Of a stretch of 27,490 bases of DNA, positions 15,444 to 22,623 are shown in pieces (the stretch's first letter is position 1; the number at the start of each line of letters is the position of its first letter). The notes beneath the pieces were generated by a model, which did not search any database, was not told the origin of the DNA, and saw only the letters and a program-made list of their open reading frames with translations. The DNA is from GWB2-37-7 sp049684915 (lineage in GTDB: Bacteria; Bacillota; Clostridia; Lutisporales; Lutisporaceae), in assembly GCA_049684915.1 (NCBI GenBank), contig JBAVGO010000175.1, positions 1-27,490 of the forward strand, in the 5' to 3' direction. Position numbers and translations under genes: made by a program.

Positions 15444-16898
15444 ATGAGTAATAGAAGTTTTAAAGATTTTGGATTAAGTGAAGAAACCTTGAAGGCATTG
15501 TTTAAGCTAAGGTACGAGAACCCTACAGAGGTTCAAGCAAAAGTAATACCAGAGGTTCTAAAAGGCAGAGATATAATAGTGAAATCTCAAACTGGAAGCG
15601 GCAAGACAGCAGCTTATGCTATACCAATTTGCGAGAATTTGATACTGGCGCAGAAGAATCCTCAGGTTTTGGTGTTGACGCCTACAAGAGAGCTGACAGT
15701 TCAGGTAAAAGAGGATTTCTCTCATGTCGGCAGATTTAATAGAATAAGATGTGCAGCTATATTTGGAAAACAGCCAATAGATGTTCAAAAACGAGAGCTA
15801 AAACAGAGAGTACATGTAATAGTAGGGACTCCAGGAAGAACCTTCGATCATATAGAGAGAGGAAATATTATACTGGACGATATAAGATATCTAGTATTGG
15901 ACGAAGCGGATAAAATGTTGGACATGGGTTTTATAGATCAGGTAGAGTCAATAGTCAGCCTACTTCCAAGTGATAGAATTACTATGCTTTTCTCTGCCAC
16001 CTTACCAGAAAAAATTGAGGAAATATGTAATAAGTACATGATAAAGCCGCTTAAAATAGAGCTACAAGCAGACAATCCTACAGTGGAGAAAATAGAACAA
16101 TGGTACTATGAAGTAGAAGACAGCAAAAAATTCAATGTACTAAAAGGTATTATATACACAGAAAAGCCAGAAAGCTGTATAGTGTTTTGCAACACTAGAG
16201 AAAAGGTTGAAGAAGTTCTCATGGAGATGAAAAGAGAGCAATATTACTGTGCGGCACTTCACGGTGGTATGGAGCAGAGCAACCGATTAAACACAATACA
16301 AGGGTTTAAGCGGGGTGAATTCCATTTCTTGATTGCTACTGATGTAGCGGCAAGAGGGCTTCACATTGAAGATGTATCTCATGTTATTAACTATGAGGTT
16401 CCTATGGAAAGGGAAAGCTATATACACAGAACAGGCAGAACAGGACGTGCTGGCAAAGAAGGTGTAGCAATAACCCTATCTACAAAAAGAGAGCTAAGAT
16501 TCTTGCATGAAATAGAGGAATACATACAGCTAAGCATACCTCAGAAGGATATACCTACAGAACAAGAAGTTGCATTGGGTATGGAGGAATATGAGGAAAG
16601 CATCAAGTCCAAGCCAAAAGCAAAGGCTGACGTAGCTGAAAGACTAAACAGAGAAATTACCAAGATACGTATAAACTCAGGCAAAAGATCAAAGATGCGA
16701 GCAGGAGATATACTAGGTGCTATAACCAGCATTGAAGGTGTTACTGGTGATGATATAGGAATTATCGATATTCAGAACACTTGTACATATGTTGAGGTAT
16801 TTGGCAAGGTTGGCGATCTTGTTGCAAGAAAGCTTCCCACTTTGACTATAAAAGGCAAGCTGCTTACAGTGAAGAAGATAAGAATGCGTACTATGTAG
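15444..16898 (+). CDS. dbpA: DEAD-box ATP-dependent RNA helicase DbpA/YxiN
   Basis: A 484-residue RNA helicase. The Q-motif is at FGLSEETL...PTEVQ. The helicase motifs are SQTGSGKT (motif I), TPTREL (Ia), TPGR (Ib), VLDEADKMLDMGF (DEAD), SAT (III), IVFCNT, ATDVAARGLHI and HRTGRTGRAG (VI). The last 75 residues (about 410-484) form the DbpA-type RNA-binding domain, which recognises hairpin 92 of 23S rRNA, so the role is late 50S ribosome assembly. Length matches B. subtilis YxiN (about 480). The start ATG follows TAGGAG seven bases upstream. Its stop is only eight bases before a truncated metalloprotease remnant, which suggests a rearranged downstream flank. Confidence 0.94.
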   Translation: MSNRSFKDFGLSEETLKALFKLRYENPTEVQAKVIPEVLKGRDIIVKSQTGSGKTAAYAIPICENLILAQKNPQVLVLTPTRELTVQVKEDFSHVGRFNRIRCAAIFGKQPIDVQKRELKQRVHVIVGTPGRTFDHIERGNIILDDIRYLVLDEADKMLDMGFIDQVESIVSLLPSDRITMLFSATLPEKIEEICNKYMIKPLKIELQADNPTVEKIEQWYYEVEDSKKFNVLKGIIYTEKPESCIVFCNTREKVEEVLMEMKREQYYCAALHGGMEQSNRLNTIQGFKRGEFHFLIATDVAARGLHIEDVSHVINYEVPMERESYIHRTGRTGRAGKEGVAITLSTKRELRFLHEIEEYIQLSIPQKDIPTEQEVALGMEEYEESIKSKPKAKADVAERLNREITKIRINSGKRSKMRAGDILGAITSIEGVTGDDIGIIDIQNTCTYVEVFGKVGDLVARKLPTLTIKGKLLTVKKIRMRTM

Positions 16899-16906
16899 GG
16901 GAAAAC

Positions 16907-17071
16907 ATGGCACCATCACCTGTACTTGACTACATCGTGGTTCACGAAATGTGTCACTTAGTTCATATGAATCATTCAAAGGAGTTCTGGCAACTACTAA
17001 AGAGAGTTCTTCCTGACTATGAGAGCAGAAAAGTTTTGCTAAGGAATAATGGGATTAAATATGATTTATAA
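16907..17071 (+). pseudogene. C-terminal remnant of a YgjP-type (DUF45) zinc metalloprotease
   Basis: This short frame of 54 codons reads MAPSPVLDYIVVHEMCHL, then VHMNHSKEFW, then VLPDYESRK. It matches the metal site (HExxH, here HEMCH, with a further NHS-x-x-FW histidine) and C-terminal end of the YgjP/M48-related DUF45 family, whose members are usually about 230-250 residues. The N-terminal three quarters are missing, because dbpA lies directly upstream. An AGGGG sits six bases before the ATG, so the fragment could still be translated, but it cannot be a whole enzyme. It is best read as a gene truncated by deletion or recombination at the dbpA boundary. Confidence 0.8.
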
Positions 17072-17093
17072 TCAAAAATGTTAGGTACGACGC

Positions 17094-17134
17094 ATAGACA
17101 GTTATTAGCGATACATTGCTTATTAACTGTCTAT
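17094..17134 (+). terminator. hairpin, possible weak terminator
   Basis: ATAGACAGTTA (17094-17104) pairs perfectly with 17124-17134, and AGC/GCT (17107-17109, 17118-17120) pair inside the loop. The following CTTTCG is not a good U-tract. It may end transcription from dbpA and the remnant, or mark the edge of the AbiE cassette. Confidence 0.45.
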
Positions 17135-17193
17135 CTTTCGTGTGCAGAACTTTATTATTACGAATATAAGACAACAAAATATTGTTATATATC

Positions 17194-17222
17194 TTGCTGT
17201 CCTAATAAGTAAATGGTATAAT
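17194..17222 (+). promoter_or_regulatory. promoter of the abiE operon
   Basis: TTGCTG (17194-17199), 17 bases, TATAAT (17217-17222), with TG at the extended -10 position. The start would be near 17229. An imperfect repeat AACAA-AATA-TTGTT lies upstream (about 17173-17186) and might take part in autoregulation. Confidence 0.7.
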
Positions 17223-17275
17223 TGCACTAGATTACACGCTAACAAAAATAAAAGAGTGTATTGAGGTGCAATGAA

Positions 17276-17869
17276 ATGAATATAGATAGAATAAAATTAG
17301 AATTTAAAAAAAATGGTGGAATATTAAAAACATCTGAGCTTAGTGGAGTAGGCATTTCGAGTCGTCAAATAAAAAAGCTTTTAGATGAAGGTGTTATAAA
17401 AAAAATTAAATATGGTTATTATGAACTTTCAGAGCATATTCCAAGTGAAGAAGTTGTTATAGCAAGATTATTTCCTAATGCTGTTATTTTCCTAGAGAGT
17501 GCTCTAGTACATTATGGATATACAGATCGAATACCTTCAGCATGGCAAATTGCAGTTAATAAAAATAGTGAGAAAAGTCAATATAAAACAGAATTTTATT
17601 CTATTGAGCCATATTATTTAGAACCTAAATTTATTGGAGTTGGAATAGATAGATTTAAGCTTGACGGAATTACAATTAATATTTATGACCGTGACCGCAC
17701 AATATGTGATGTACTTAGATATGAGAAGAAAATTGAAAAGGAAGTCTTTTCAAACGCCTTAACTCGCTATTTAAAAGATCAAGAGAAAAATATAAGAAAA
17801 CTATACGAATATGCAGAAGTATTCAATATAAAAAATAAAGTACAGACATATATAGGAGTGTGGTTATAA
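17276..17869 (+). CDS. abiEi: AbiEi-type antitoxin and transcriptional regulator (type IV toxin-antitoxin)
   Basis: A 197-residue protein whose N-terminal winged helix (GGILKTSELSGVGISS, then RQIKKLLDEGVIKKI, then GYYEL) and following domain (LESALVHYGYTDRIP, ITINIYDRDRTICDVLRY) match the AbiEi antitoxin family. These proteins repress their own operon through the N-terminus and counter the AbiEii toxin through the C-terminus without a stable complex, which defines type IV toxin-antitoxin pairs. ATG 17276 is chosen over the upstream TTG because GAGGTG lies seven bases before it. The stop overlaps the toxin start in TAATG. It has its own promoter and sits in an otherwise patchy region, so it looks like a mobile or laterally acquired cassette. 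AbiE systems give abortive phage resistance and stabilise replicons. Confidence 0.88.
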   Translation: MNIDRIKLEFKKNGGILKTSELSGVGISSRQIKKLLDEGVIKKIKYGYYELSEHIPSEEVVIARLFPNAVIFLESALVHYGYTDRIPSAWQIAVNKNSEKSQYKTEFYSIEPYYLEPKFIGVGIDRFKLDGITINIYDRDRTICDVLRYEKKIEKEVFSNALTRYLKDQEKNIRKLYEYAEVFNIKNKVQTYIGVWL

Positions 17870-18768
17870 TGGCGGACGTAGCAGCTTCAGTTTTAGCAAG
17901 ATTACGTAACAAAGCCAATGAGCAAGGCATAGGCTTTCAACAGATATTAAATCTTTTTTATCAGGAAGAATTTATTAGAAGATTGACACTATCAAGATAT
18001 AGAGAAAAGTTAATACTTAAAGGGGGTTTTCTTTTATATCTTATCAGTGAATTTACAACAAGACCTACCATGGATTCAGATTACCTGTTAAAAGATTATT
18101 CCAATGATTTTAGTTCAATTGAAATGCTTGTAAGTGAAATTATTACTAATTCAACAGGAAATGATTTCATAAGATTTGAAATCAAGAATTTGGAGAAAAT
18201 TGCGGAGGTAAAGGAATATCATGGGATACGTGTCAACCTCATAGGTTTGATAGCTAATACCAAAACACCCTTTAGTATTGATTTTGGTGTTGGTGATATT
18301 ATCGTACCTACTTTTGTCGAAAGGACCTTGCCAACACTTCTTGCAGAGTTTGACAGACCTCAAATATTTACATATTCGTTGGAGTCAACAATTTCTGAAA
18401 AGTTGGATGCAATTATTTCTTTGATGGAAGCAAATGGTCGCATGAAGGATTTTTATGACATATATTATTTAGCAACATCTTTTAGTTTTGAAGGAAGGAA
18501 GCTACAGGAAGCCATTTATGAAACGTTATCTCACCGTGGTACACCATACGAAAAAGATTCTGTTGTGGTTTTGTCAAGACTAGCAGAAGATGATAATATT
18601 CAAAAACGCTGGTTAAACTTTTGCAAGAAAGTATTGCATTTTGAACTAGATTTATACATTGTGATTGAGGTAATTATTAAATTAACGTTACCACCGTTTA
18701 AAGCGATGGTTGAAGAAAATGAGTTTTTTGGCAAATGGAATCTAAAAAGTAGAAGATACGAACCATAA
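17869..18768 (+). CDS. abiEii: AbiEii-type nucleotidyltransferase toxin
   Basis: A 299-residue member of the AbiEii/AbiGii nucleotidyltransferase toxin family. The polymerase-beta-like site is visible: LKGGFLLYLISEF (the GG of motif I), followed by RPTMDSDYLL with two acidic residues, then PFSIDFGVGD (third acidic segment). Further on are SEKLDAIISLMEANGRMKDFYDIYYL, a conserved Lys/Asp helix (motif IV), and a helical C-terminus. Family toxins are reported to transfer nucleotides to targets such as tRNA acceptor ends and to arrest growth. The frame begins at GTG 17860, but ATG 17869, overlapping the antitoxin stop, is preferred with TAGGAG ten bases upstream. The catalytic residues appear intact, so the pair may be active. 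Confidence 0.88.
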   Translation: MADVAASVLARLRNKANEQGIGFQQILNLFYQEEFIRRLTLSRYREKLILKGGFLLYLISEFTTRPTMDSDYLLKDYSNDFSSIEMLVSEIITNSTGNDFIRFEIKNLEKIAEVKEYHGIRVNLIGLIANTKTPFSIDFGVGDIIVPTFVERTLPTLLAEFDRPQIFTYSLESTISEKLDAIISLMEANGRMKDFYDIYYLATSFSFEGRKLQEAIYETLSHRGTPYEKDSVVVLSRLAEDDNIQKRWLNFCKKVLHFELDLYIVIEVIIKLTLPPFKAMVEENEFFGKWNLKSRRYEP

Positions 18769-18792
18769 AAAATTATAAGTAACAAATTCCTA

Positions 18793-18821
18793 TTGAAAAT
18801 ATACTTAGAGTAGAATAATAT
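18793..18821 (+). promoter_or_regulatory. promoter of the small frameshifted gene
   Basis: TTGAAA (18793-18798), 17 bases, TAATAT (18816-18821), 30 bases before the start codon at 18851. Confidence 0.6.
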
Positions 18822-18850
18822 AAACATATACACGATAGGAGGCATTAGGT

Positions 18851-19014
18851 ATGATTGCTTTAGATAACAGCATAACTCAATATTTAGCTTATGCCCATGC
18901 TATTACAGCAAATTTTGGACTCAAAGGGGAAAGTGTGTCCAAAATTAAAGATTATGTATACCTGAAGGTGTAGAGCTTTATATTTATAAATTAGAGGATA
19001 TAACCCCTAAGTAG
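18851..19014 (+). pseudogene. small gene of unknown function with an apparent frameshift
   Basis: ATG 18851 follows a perfect AGGAGG. The frame gives MIALDNSITQYLAYAHAITA, then NFGLKGESVSKIKDY, and then ends at a TAG at 18971 after 40 codons. If one base is restored at about 18960 (TACCT to TACCCT), the reading continues as YPEGVELYIYKLEDITPK to a stop at 19012-19014, exactly at the terminator. Both halves look like coding sequence. The gene has its own promoter, ribosome site and terminator, so it was an independent unit of about 54 codons. I do not recognise the family. A sequencing indel is possible, since the site is a short C-run. Confidence 0.6.
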
Positions 19015-19036
19015 AGCTTCTGCTTAGGGTATTTTT
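19003..19036 (+). terminator. intrinsic terminator after the small gene
   Basis: A 12 bp stem with one bulged C (19003-19015 with 19019-19030) and a three-base loop, followed by ATTTTTA. It overlaps the shifted-frame stop codon of the small gene. Confidence 0.85.
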
Positions 19037-19098
19037 ATGGACACATTTGGTTGGGTGGGCAAGGAATAGGAAAAGCTTAACTAAATGGAGGGAAAAAT

Positions 19099-20292
19099 AT
19101 GGAAAAGAATGTACAATTAAAAAGAAACGTGAATAAGAATTATTTATATATATTACTGCAAAATATCGATTTTACTAGGGGAATTTGGATGCTATATCTA
19201 GCTGGCAAGGGTATGAGCTTGACTCAGCTTGGCTTATTGGAGACAATATTTCATCTGACCTCCTTTACAATGGAGGTGCCTACAGGTGCTATAGCAGATA
19301 TATTTGGAAGACGTACTAGTAGGATAATTGGTAGAATGACAAATCTTATTAGTGTCATAATATTGCTGTTATCCAATAGCTTTTGGATGTTTGCAGTATC
19401 CTTCATATTTACTGCTCTGTCCTATAATCTTGAGTCAGGAGCGGGAGATGCTTTGATATATGATTCTCTAAAGGAGATAGGTGAAGAAGACCAGTTTATG
19501 AAGGTTAATGGCAATAAGGAATTATTTTATCAAGTGGCAAGTACCATTTCTTTTCTAATCGGTGGTATATTGGCTATTAAAAGCTATAGTTTAGCATTTG
19601 CCTTAACAATAGCCTTTGGAATAATTACGATAGTTCAAACCTTTGCTTTTAAGGAGCCAAGTATAGGGATGATTTGCAGAGATGAGATCAAAGAAAATGT
19701 GTTTATCAAGCAGATAAGAGACAGTATGAAGGCAATTGCGAAGAATCCAAGGATAGGTACTTTAATAATATTTACTCAAAGCATTATGGTCTTTTGTACA
19801 TGTATTTTCTTTTATTTACAGAATTACCTCAAAGCGGATGGATACAATGAGGCAGCAATAGGAGTAATATATGCAATTTCTTCTTTGCTTGCAGCTACTA
19901 CTGCTACGCAAGTTCATAAGATAGAAAGAAAGCTTAAGGAACAGGGTATATTGGTTCTGATACCTATTATTACTATAGCCTGTATATTTGGCATAGGCTT
20001 CAGCAAATATCATTATGTGTTTTTTATTATTATGATGCTGACAGAGAGTATTATTTTTGTAGCTACAAGCGATTATATAAATAAAATGATACCTAGCGAA
20101 AATCGTGCGACTATACTATCCTTTGCAAGCATGGTATTTAGCTTCTTTATGATAACCTTGTTCCCTGTCATCGGTATAGTAGGAGATAAGTATTCCTTAA
20201 GCTTTGCCTTTGTTTGCCTTGGAATTGTGGGGGGTATTCTGCTTCTGGTAAATAGCTACTTTTTGGTTGCAAGGGTGAAAAATAAGAATTAA
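19099..20292 (+). CDS. MFS transporter
   Basis: A 397-residue major facilitator with about 12 membrane helices in two halves joined by a charged cytoplasmic loop near residues 190-215 (MICRDEIKENVFIKQIRDSMKA read in part). The conserved loop 2-3 motif is visible as GAIADIFGRRTSR (about 63-75), preceded by the ETIFHLTSFTMEVPTG segment typical of drug- or solute-efflux members. The direction (efflux or uptake) and substrate cannot be told. A good GGAGGG ribosome site lies before ATG 19099. It is alone between two terminators. Similar single-gene MFS efflux pumps are common in clostridia. No damage seen. Confidence 0.9.
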   Translation: MEKNVQLKRNVNKNYLYILLQNIDFTRGIWMLYLAGKGMSLTQLGLLETIFHLTSFTMEVPTGAIADIFGRRTSRIIGRMTNLISVIILLLSNSFWMFAVSFIFTALSYNLESGAGDALIYDSLKEIGEEDQFMKVNGNKELFYQVASTISFLIGGILAIKSYSLAFALTIAFGIITIVQTFAFKEPSIGMICRDEIKENVFIKQIRDSMKAIAKNPRIGTLIIFTQSIMVFCTCIFFYLQNYLKADGYNEAAIGVIYAISSLLAATTATQVHKIERKLKEQGILVLIPIITIACIFGIGFSKYHYVFFIIMMLTESIIFVATSDYINKMIPSENRATILSFASMVFSFFMITLFPVIGIVGDKYSLSFAFVCLGIVGGILLLVNSYFLVARVKNKN

Positions 20293-20321
20293 AACCTAAG
20301 CGGATGCTTTAGCTCAGGAAT

Positions 20322-20355
20322 TAATAATGCACTGTAAAGCAACAGTGCATTATTA
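20322..20355. terminator. inverted repeat, likely bidirectional terminator
   Basis: TAATAATGCACTGT (20322-20335) and its perfect inverse (20342-20355) with a six-base loop, between the convergent MFS gene and the 88-residue gene. The U-tract is short (ATTATTATGTT), so efficiency is uncertain. Confidence 0.7.
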
Positions 20356-20379
20356 TGTTAAAAGGCATGTTATACCTAC

Positions 20380-20646
20380 TTAACGTATTCTTTCAATAAA
20401 GTTTTCACCAGCACTCAAACGATAGGATACTTTATCCTTATACCTTAGCTCTGCAAGAAGTCCAACTAAAAACTCAGATGGGATTCGTTCTTTAATAAAC
20501 TTACCAATAGAGCCTTCGTAGTAAGCGATACCGGTTTGTGAAAAATCCTCACCATAAATTCTAATCTTCATATTCAATAAGTCTACATCTAGATAAATAG
20601 CATAATCCTTATGGGCATCATATATTATTGCTTTTGACTTCTTCAC
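20380..20646 (-). CDS. hypothetical protein, 88 residues
   Basis: A small soluble protein that I cannot assign. It starts with basic residues (KKSKAIIYDAHKDYAIYLDV), followed by a beta-rich stretch (MKIRIYGEDF, GIAYYEGSIG), a helix with FIKERIPSEFLVGLLAELRY, and a C-terminal strand. It resembles small beta-alpha proteins encoded beside metabolic genes but has no catalytic motif. The start is GTG 20646, supported by AGGAGG seven bases upstream; there is no in-frame ATG near it. It is preceded by an extended -10 promoter (TGG-TATAAT at 20829-20821) and a leader of about 165 bases with possible tertiary structure. It is followed by the terminator shared with the MFS gene. It is therefore likely a real, separately regulated gene. 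Confidence 0.65.
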   Translation of the reverse strand: MKKSKAIIYDAHKDYAIYLDVDLLNMKIRIYGEDFSQTGIAYYEGSIGKFIKERIPSEFLVGLLAELRYKDKVSYRLSAGENFIERIR

Positions 20647-20738
20647 ACTATATCCTCCTTAATTATGGCAATATTGCCGCTTTTCTGTATTAGTTATATT
20701 TATAAACATAGTTTCTCATATTAGAAAGTTTATATACC

Positions 20739-20829
20739 TGCAAGGTGGCAAAGCTATATCCCGTTTTTATTATAACTTGCACTGTGGGTCTTTGGGATCT
20801 GGATATTCAATTTCACCTTAATTATACCA
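20739..20829 (-). promoter_or_regulatory. promoter and structured 5' leader of the 88-residue gene
   Basis: On the minus strand an extended -10, TGG-TATAAT (20829-20821), would start RNA near 20814. The RNA would open with GGTG (20817-20814), which pairs with CACC (20747-20744). Inside it, ATATCC (20806-20801) pairs with GGATAT (20761-20756). A loop segment TGCAAG (20781-20776) can pair with CTTGCA (20744-20739) just outside the stem, giving a pseudoknot. This looks like an aptamer-type fold but fits no class I recognise. No terminator is visible before the start codon. Confidence 0.4.
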
Positions 20830-20961
20830 CATGAGTTTTGCTAATTGAATTACTGCCTACATCTCAACTGTGATGAACTTATTAATAGAAAATAATCAGA
20901 CTATCAATTTCAAGTATTGTTCTATATAATAAAATTTATAGAGAACAAGGGGGGGATTAAT

Positions 20962-21816
20962 ATGGGAGAAGTAAACCAACTAAAAGAACAATTACAGGCA
21001 ATAAAAGATAACGATTGGAAGCTTCCAGAGGGGATGGACATCTATGCTTTGGCTTTAAAGGCTATAGATAATATAGGTGCTACAGATCCTGTACTTAGAG
21101 ATGGGCTTATATTGGAGTATTTGATTATATTAATAACTCAGAAGCTTTTAAACAAAGAGCAAATTAAGGTGCTTCTAAATTCTTGCTTAAGTGAAAAGCA
21201 TTTGTTCTACAAATTGGGAGAAACAGAGGATGACTCTGTATTCAACAGAACCTTCTCTTTATTAGTAGTGGATGTCATATTATATTATCATATCAATTTG
21301 GGTGAAGAGCTTCTTACTAAAGATGAATTTTCCAAAGTCTTTGGCGAGGTTGTAAAATATGTAAGAACAGAGAAGGATGTAAGAGGCTATGTCAAGGATA
21401 AAGGCTGGGCTCATGCGATGGCACACTCAGGGGATGCATTAGGCTCACTGGCTTTATGCAATGAAATAAATCATTATCAGTTGCAGGAGATACTGGAAGT
21501 AATTAAGGGTAAGATGAATATAACCTATTATGTATATAAAAATGAGGAAGCAGAAAGATTAACCTCGGCAATCTTGAATGTAATACGAAGAAATATTCTT
21601 GGGGAAGAGGAAATAATTAACTGGATAAAAAGCTTCGATAAACTAGAGATGCCAAAGGATTTGCCTTATAGCCAATACTGGAAAGAAAATATTAAGAATT
21701 TACTTCGCAGTTTATATTTTAGACTCAAGTTTAAAAAGGAAGCAGAAATATTTATAGAAGCTCTTGAAGAGGTTCAAAATAACATAAACAGCATATACAA
21801 TAATCTTGAAGCATAA
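20962..21816 (+). CDS. DUF2785 domain protein
   Basis: A 284-residue, mostly helical, soluble protein. The family mark is the central DVRGYVKDKGWAHAMAHSGD segment (about residues 149-168), which matches the DUF2785 signature with conserved Arg, Trp and two histidines; the remainder looks like helical repeats. No enzymatic role is established for the family. ATG 20962 is preferred over the upstream TTG at 20917 because of the AAGGGGGG ribosome site seven bases before it. It stands 64 bases before a TetR regulator, without a terminator in between, so the two may be co-transcribed. TATAAT near 20925-20930 is a candidate -10. Confidence 0.8.
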   Translation: MGEVNQLKEQLQAIKDNDWKLPEGMDIYALALKAIDNIGATDPVLRDGLILEYLIILITQKLLNKEQIKVLLNSCLSEKHLFYKLGETEDDSVFNRTFSLLVVDVILYYHINLGEELLTKDEFSKVFGEVVKYVRTEKDVRGYVKDKGWAHAMAHSGDALGSLALCNEINHYQLQEILEVIKGKMNITYYVYKNEEAERLTSAILNVIRRNILGEEEIINWIKSFDKLEMPKDLPYSQYWKENIKNLLRSLYFRLKFKKEAEIFIEALEEVQNNINSIYNNLEA

Positions 21817-21880
21817 TGATTGAGCTTTATATTTTCATGTGATAGCATGTAACTATCAACCAAGGTAAAGGAGGTAGGTT

Positions 21881-22486
21881 ATGAACGGTGAAGCTTTAGA
21901 TACTCGGAGCAAGATACTCCAAGAGGCAATAGATATAGTGGGACTAAAGGGCGAGTTTACAATTAGAGAAGTAGCAGAAAAGGCAGGAGTAAATGTTGCC
22001 TCCATCAACTATTACTTTGGAAACAAAAATAGCCTACTAAAGGAAGTAGAAATTTATTACTCAGAAATATTATATAAAATACAGTCTGAAATTCTTGCAG
22101 ATAATAATTTAAATGCAAGAGATAAGCTGACTAGCTGGGCAAAAAGCTTTATAATTTTTATGTTTAGGAGCCCTGCACTGCTTGGACTTATTGTAAATAT
22201 ACTAAATGAAGACAAGAGCTACAATCCTCTTCTAGTTCAAAGGATATACTTAAACAAAGAGCTGCAAAGCACTATAGAGAATTTAATAAAAGAAAGCACT
22301 GGGATAAAAAACGAAAGGGTGCTTAATTATAAATATTTGCAGATTTTTTCAGGGATACTTGGACCTGTAATAAGCAAGATAGTATCTAGTACCTTTGGAG
22401 ATGGAGAAAGTGTATTTGATATAAACGGTAAGGAAGATTTGGATGAATATATTGAAATATTAATAAGTGGAGTTTTAGCAAAATAA
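21881..22486 (+). CDS. TetR/AcrR-family transcriptional regulator
   Basis: A 201-residue regulator. The N-terminal helix-turn-helix (about residues 8-52) is typical: TRSKILQEAIDIVG, FTIREVAEKAGVNVASINYY and FGNKNSLLKEV. The C-terminal ligand domain is all-helical and not informative about ligand. AAGGAGG precedes ATG 21881 by about eight bases. The gene ends in a terminator whose stem contains the stop codon. Directly downstream lies the promoter of an MMPL exporter operon with a 42-base palindrome, the obvious candidate operator. It probably represses that operon and responds to a lipid or hydrophobic compound; this is inference from context. No palindrome as strong precedes its own gene, so autoregulation is not evident. 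Confidence 0.9.
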   Translation: MNGEALDTRSKILQEAIDIVGLKGEFTIREVAEKAGVNVASINYYFGNKNSLLKEVEIYYSEILYKIQSEILADNNLNARDKLTSWAKSFIIFMFRSPALLGLIVNILNEDKSYNPLLVQRIYLNKELQSTIENLIKESTGIKNERVLNYKYLQIFSGILGPVISKIVSSTFGDGESVFDINGKEDLDEYIEILISGVLAK

Positions 22487-22510
22487 GGCATTAACCAATG
22501 TCTTATTTTT
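22481..22510 (+). terminator. terminator overlapping the tetR stop codon
   Basis: AAATAAGGCATT (22481-22492) pairs with AATGTCTTATTT (22497-22508) through one wobble, with a four-base loop and then a T-run. The stop codon TAA lies in the stem. Confidence 0.87.
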
Positions 22511-22529
22511 TTACGTAAAACTTTAATTA

Positions 22530-22600
22530 TTGACTATATATATAGATTATAGTAAAATCTAAACAAGGGTTTTAAACATCTGTTTAAAACCCTTGTTTAG
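22530..22600 (+). promoter_or_regulatory. promoter of the MMPL operon with a perfect 42-base palindrome
   Basis: TTGACT (22530-22535), 17 bases, TAAAAT (22553-22558). Immediately after is CTAAACAAGGGTTTTAAAC (22559-22577), a four-base centre, and its perfect inverse (22582-22600). The start site would fall in the left arm. The palindrome can act as a TetR operator, as a hairpin at the 5' end of the mRNA, or both. Confidence 0.75.
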
Positions 22601-22623
22601 AAAATGCTAAAGGAGATAATAGG

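Noticed and set aside
20770..20819. Coding-like stretch GEIEYPDPKDPQCKL on the minus strand
   Set aside because: Only 15 codons, a stop directly before it, and no start codon. The same bases are better explained as part of the paired leader.
20739..20820. FMN, SAM or c-di-GMP riboswitch in the 20.7 kb leader
   Set aside because: Short similarities (GGTGAAATT, GCAAAG) occur, but the conserved cores of these classes are absent.
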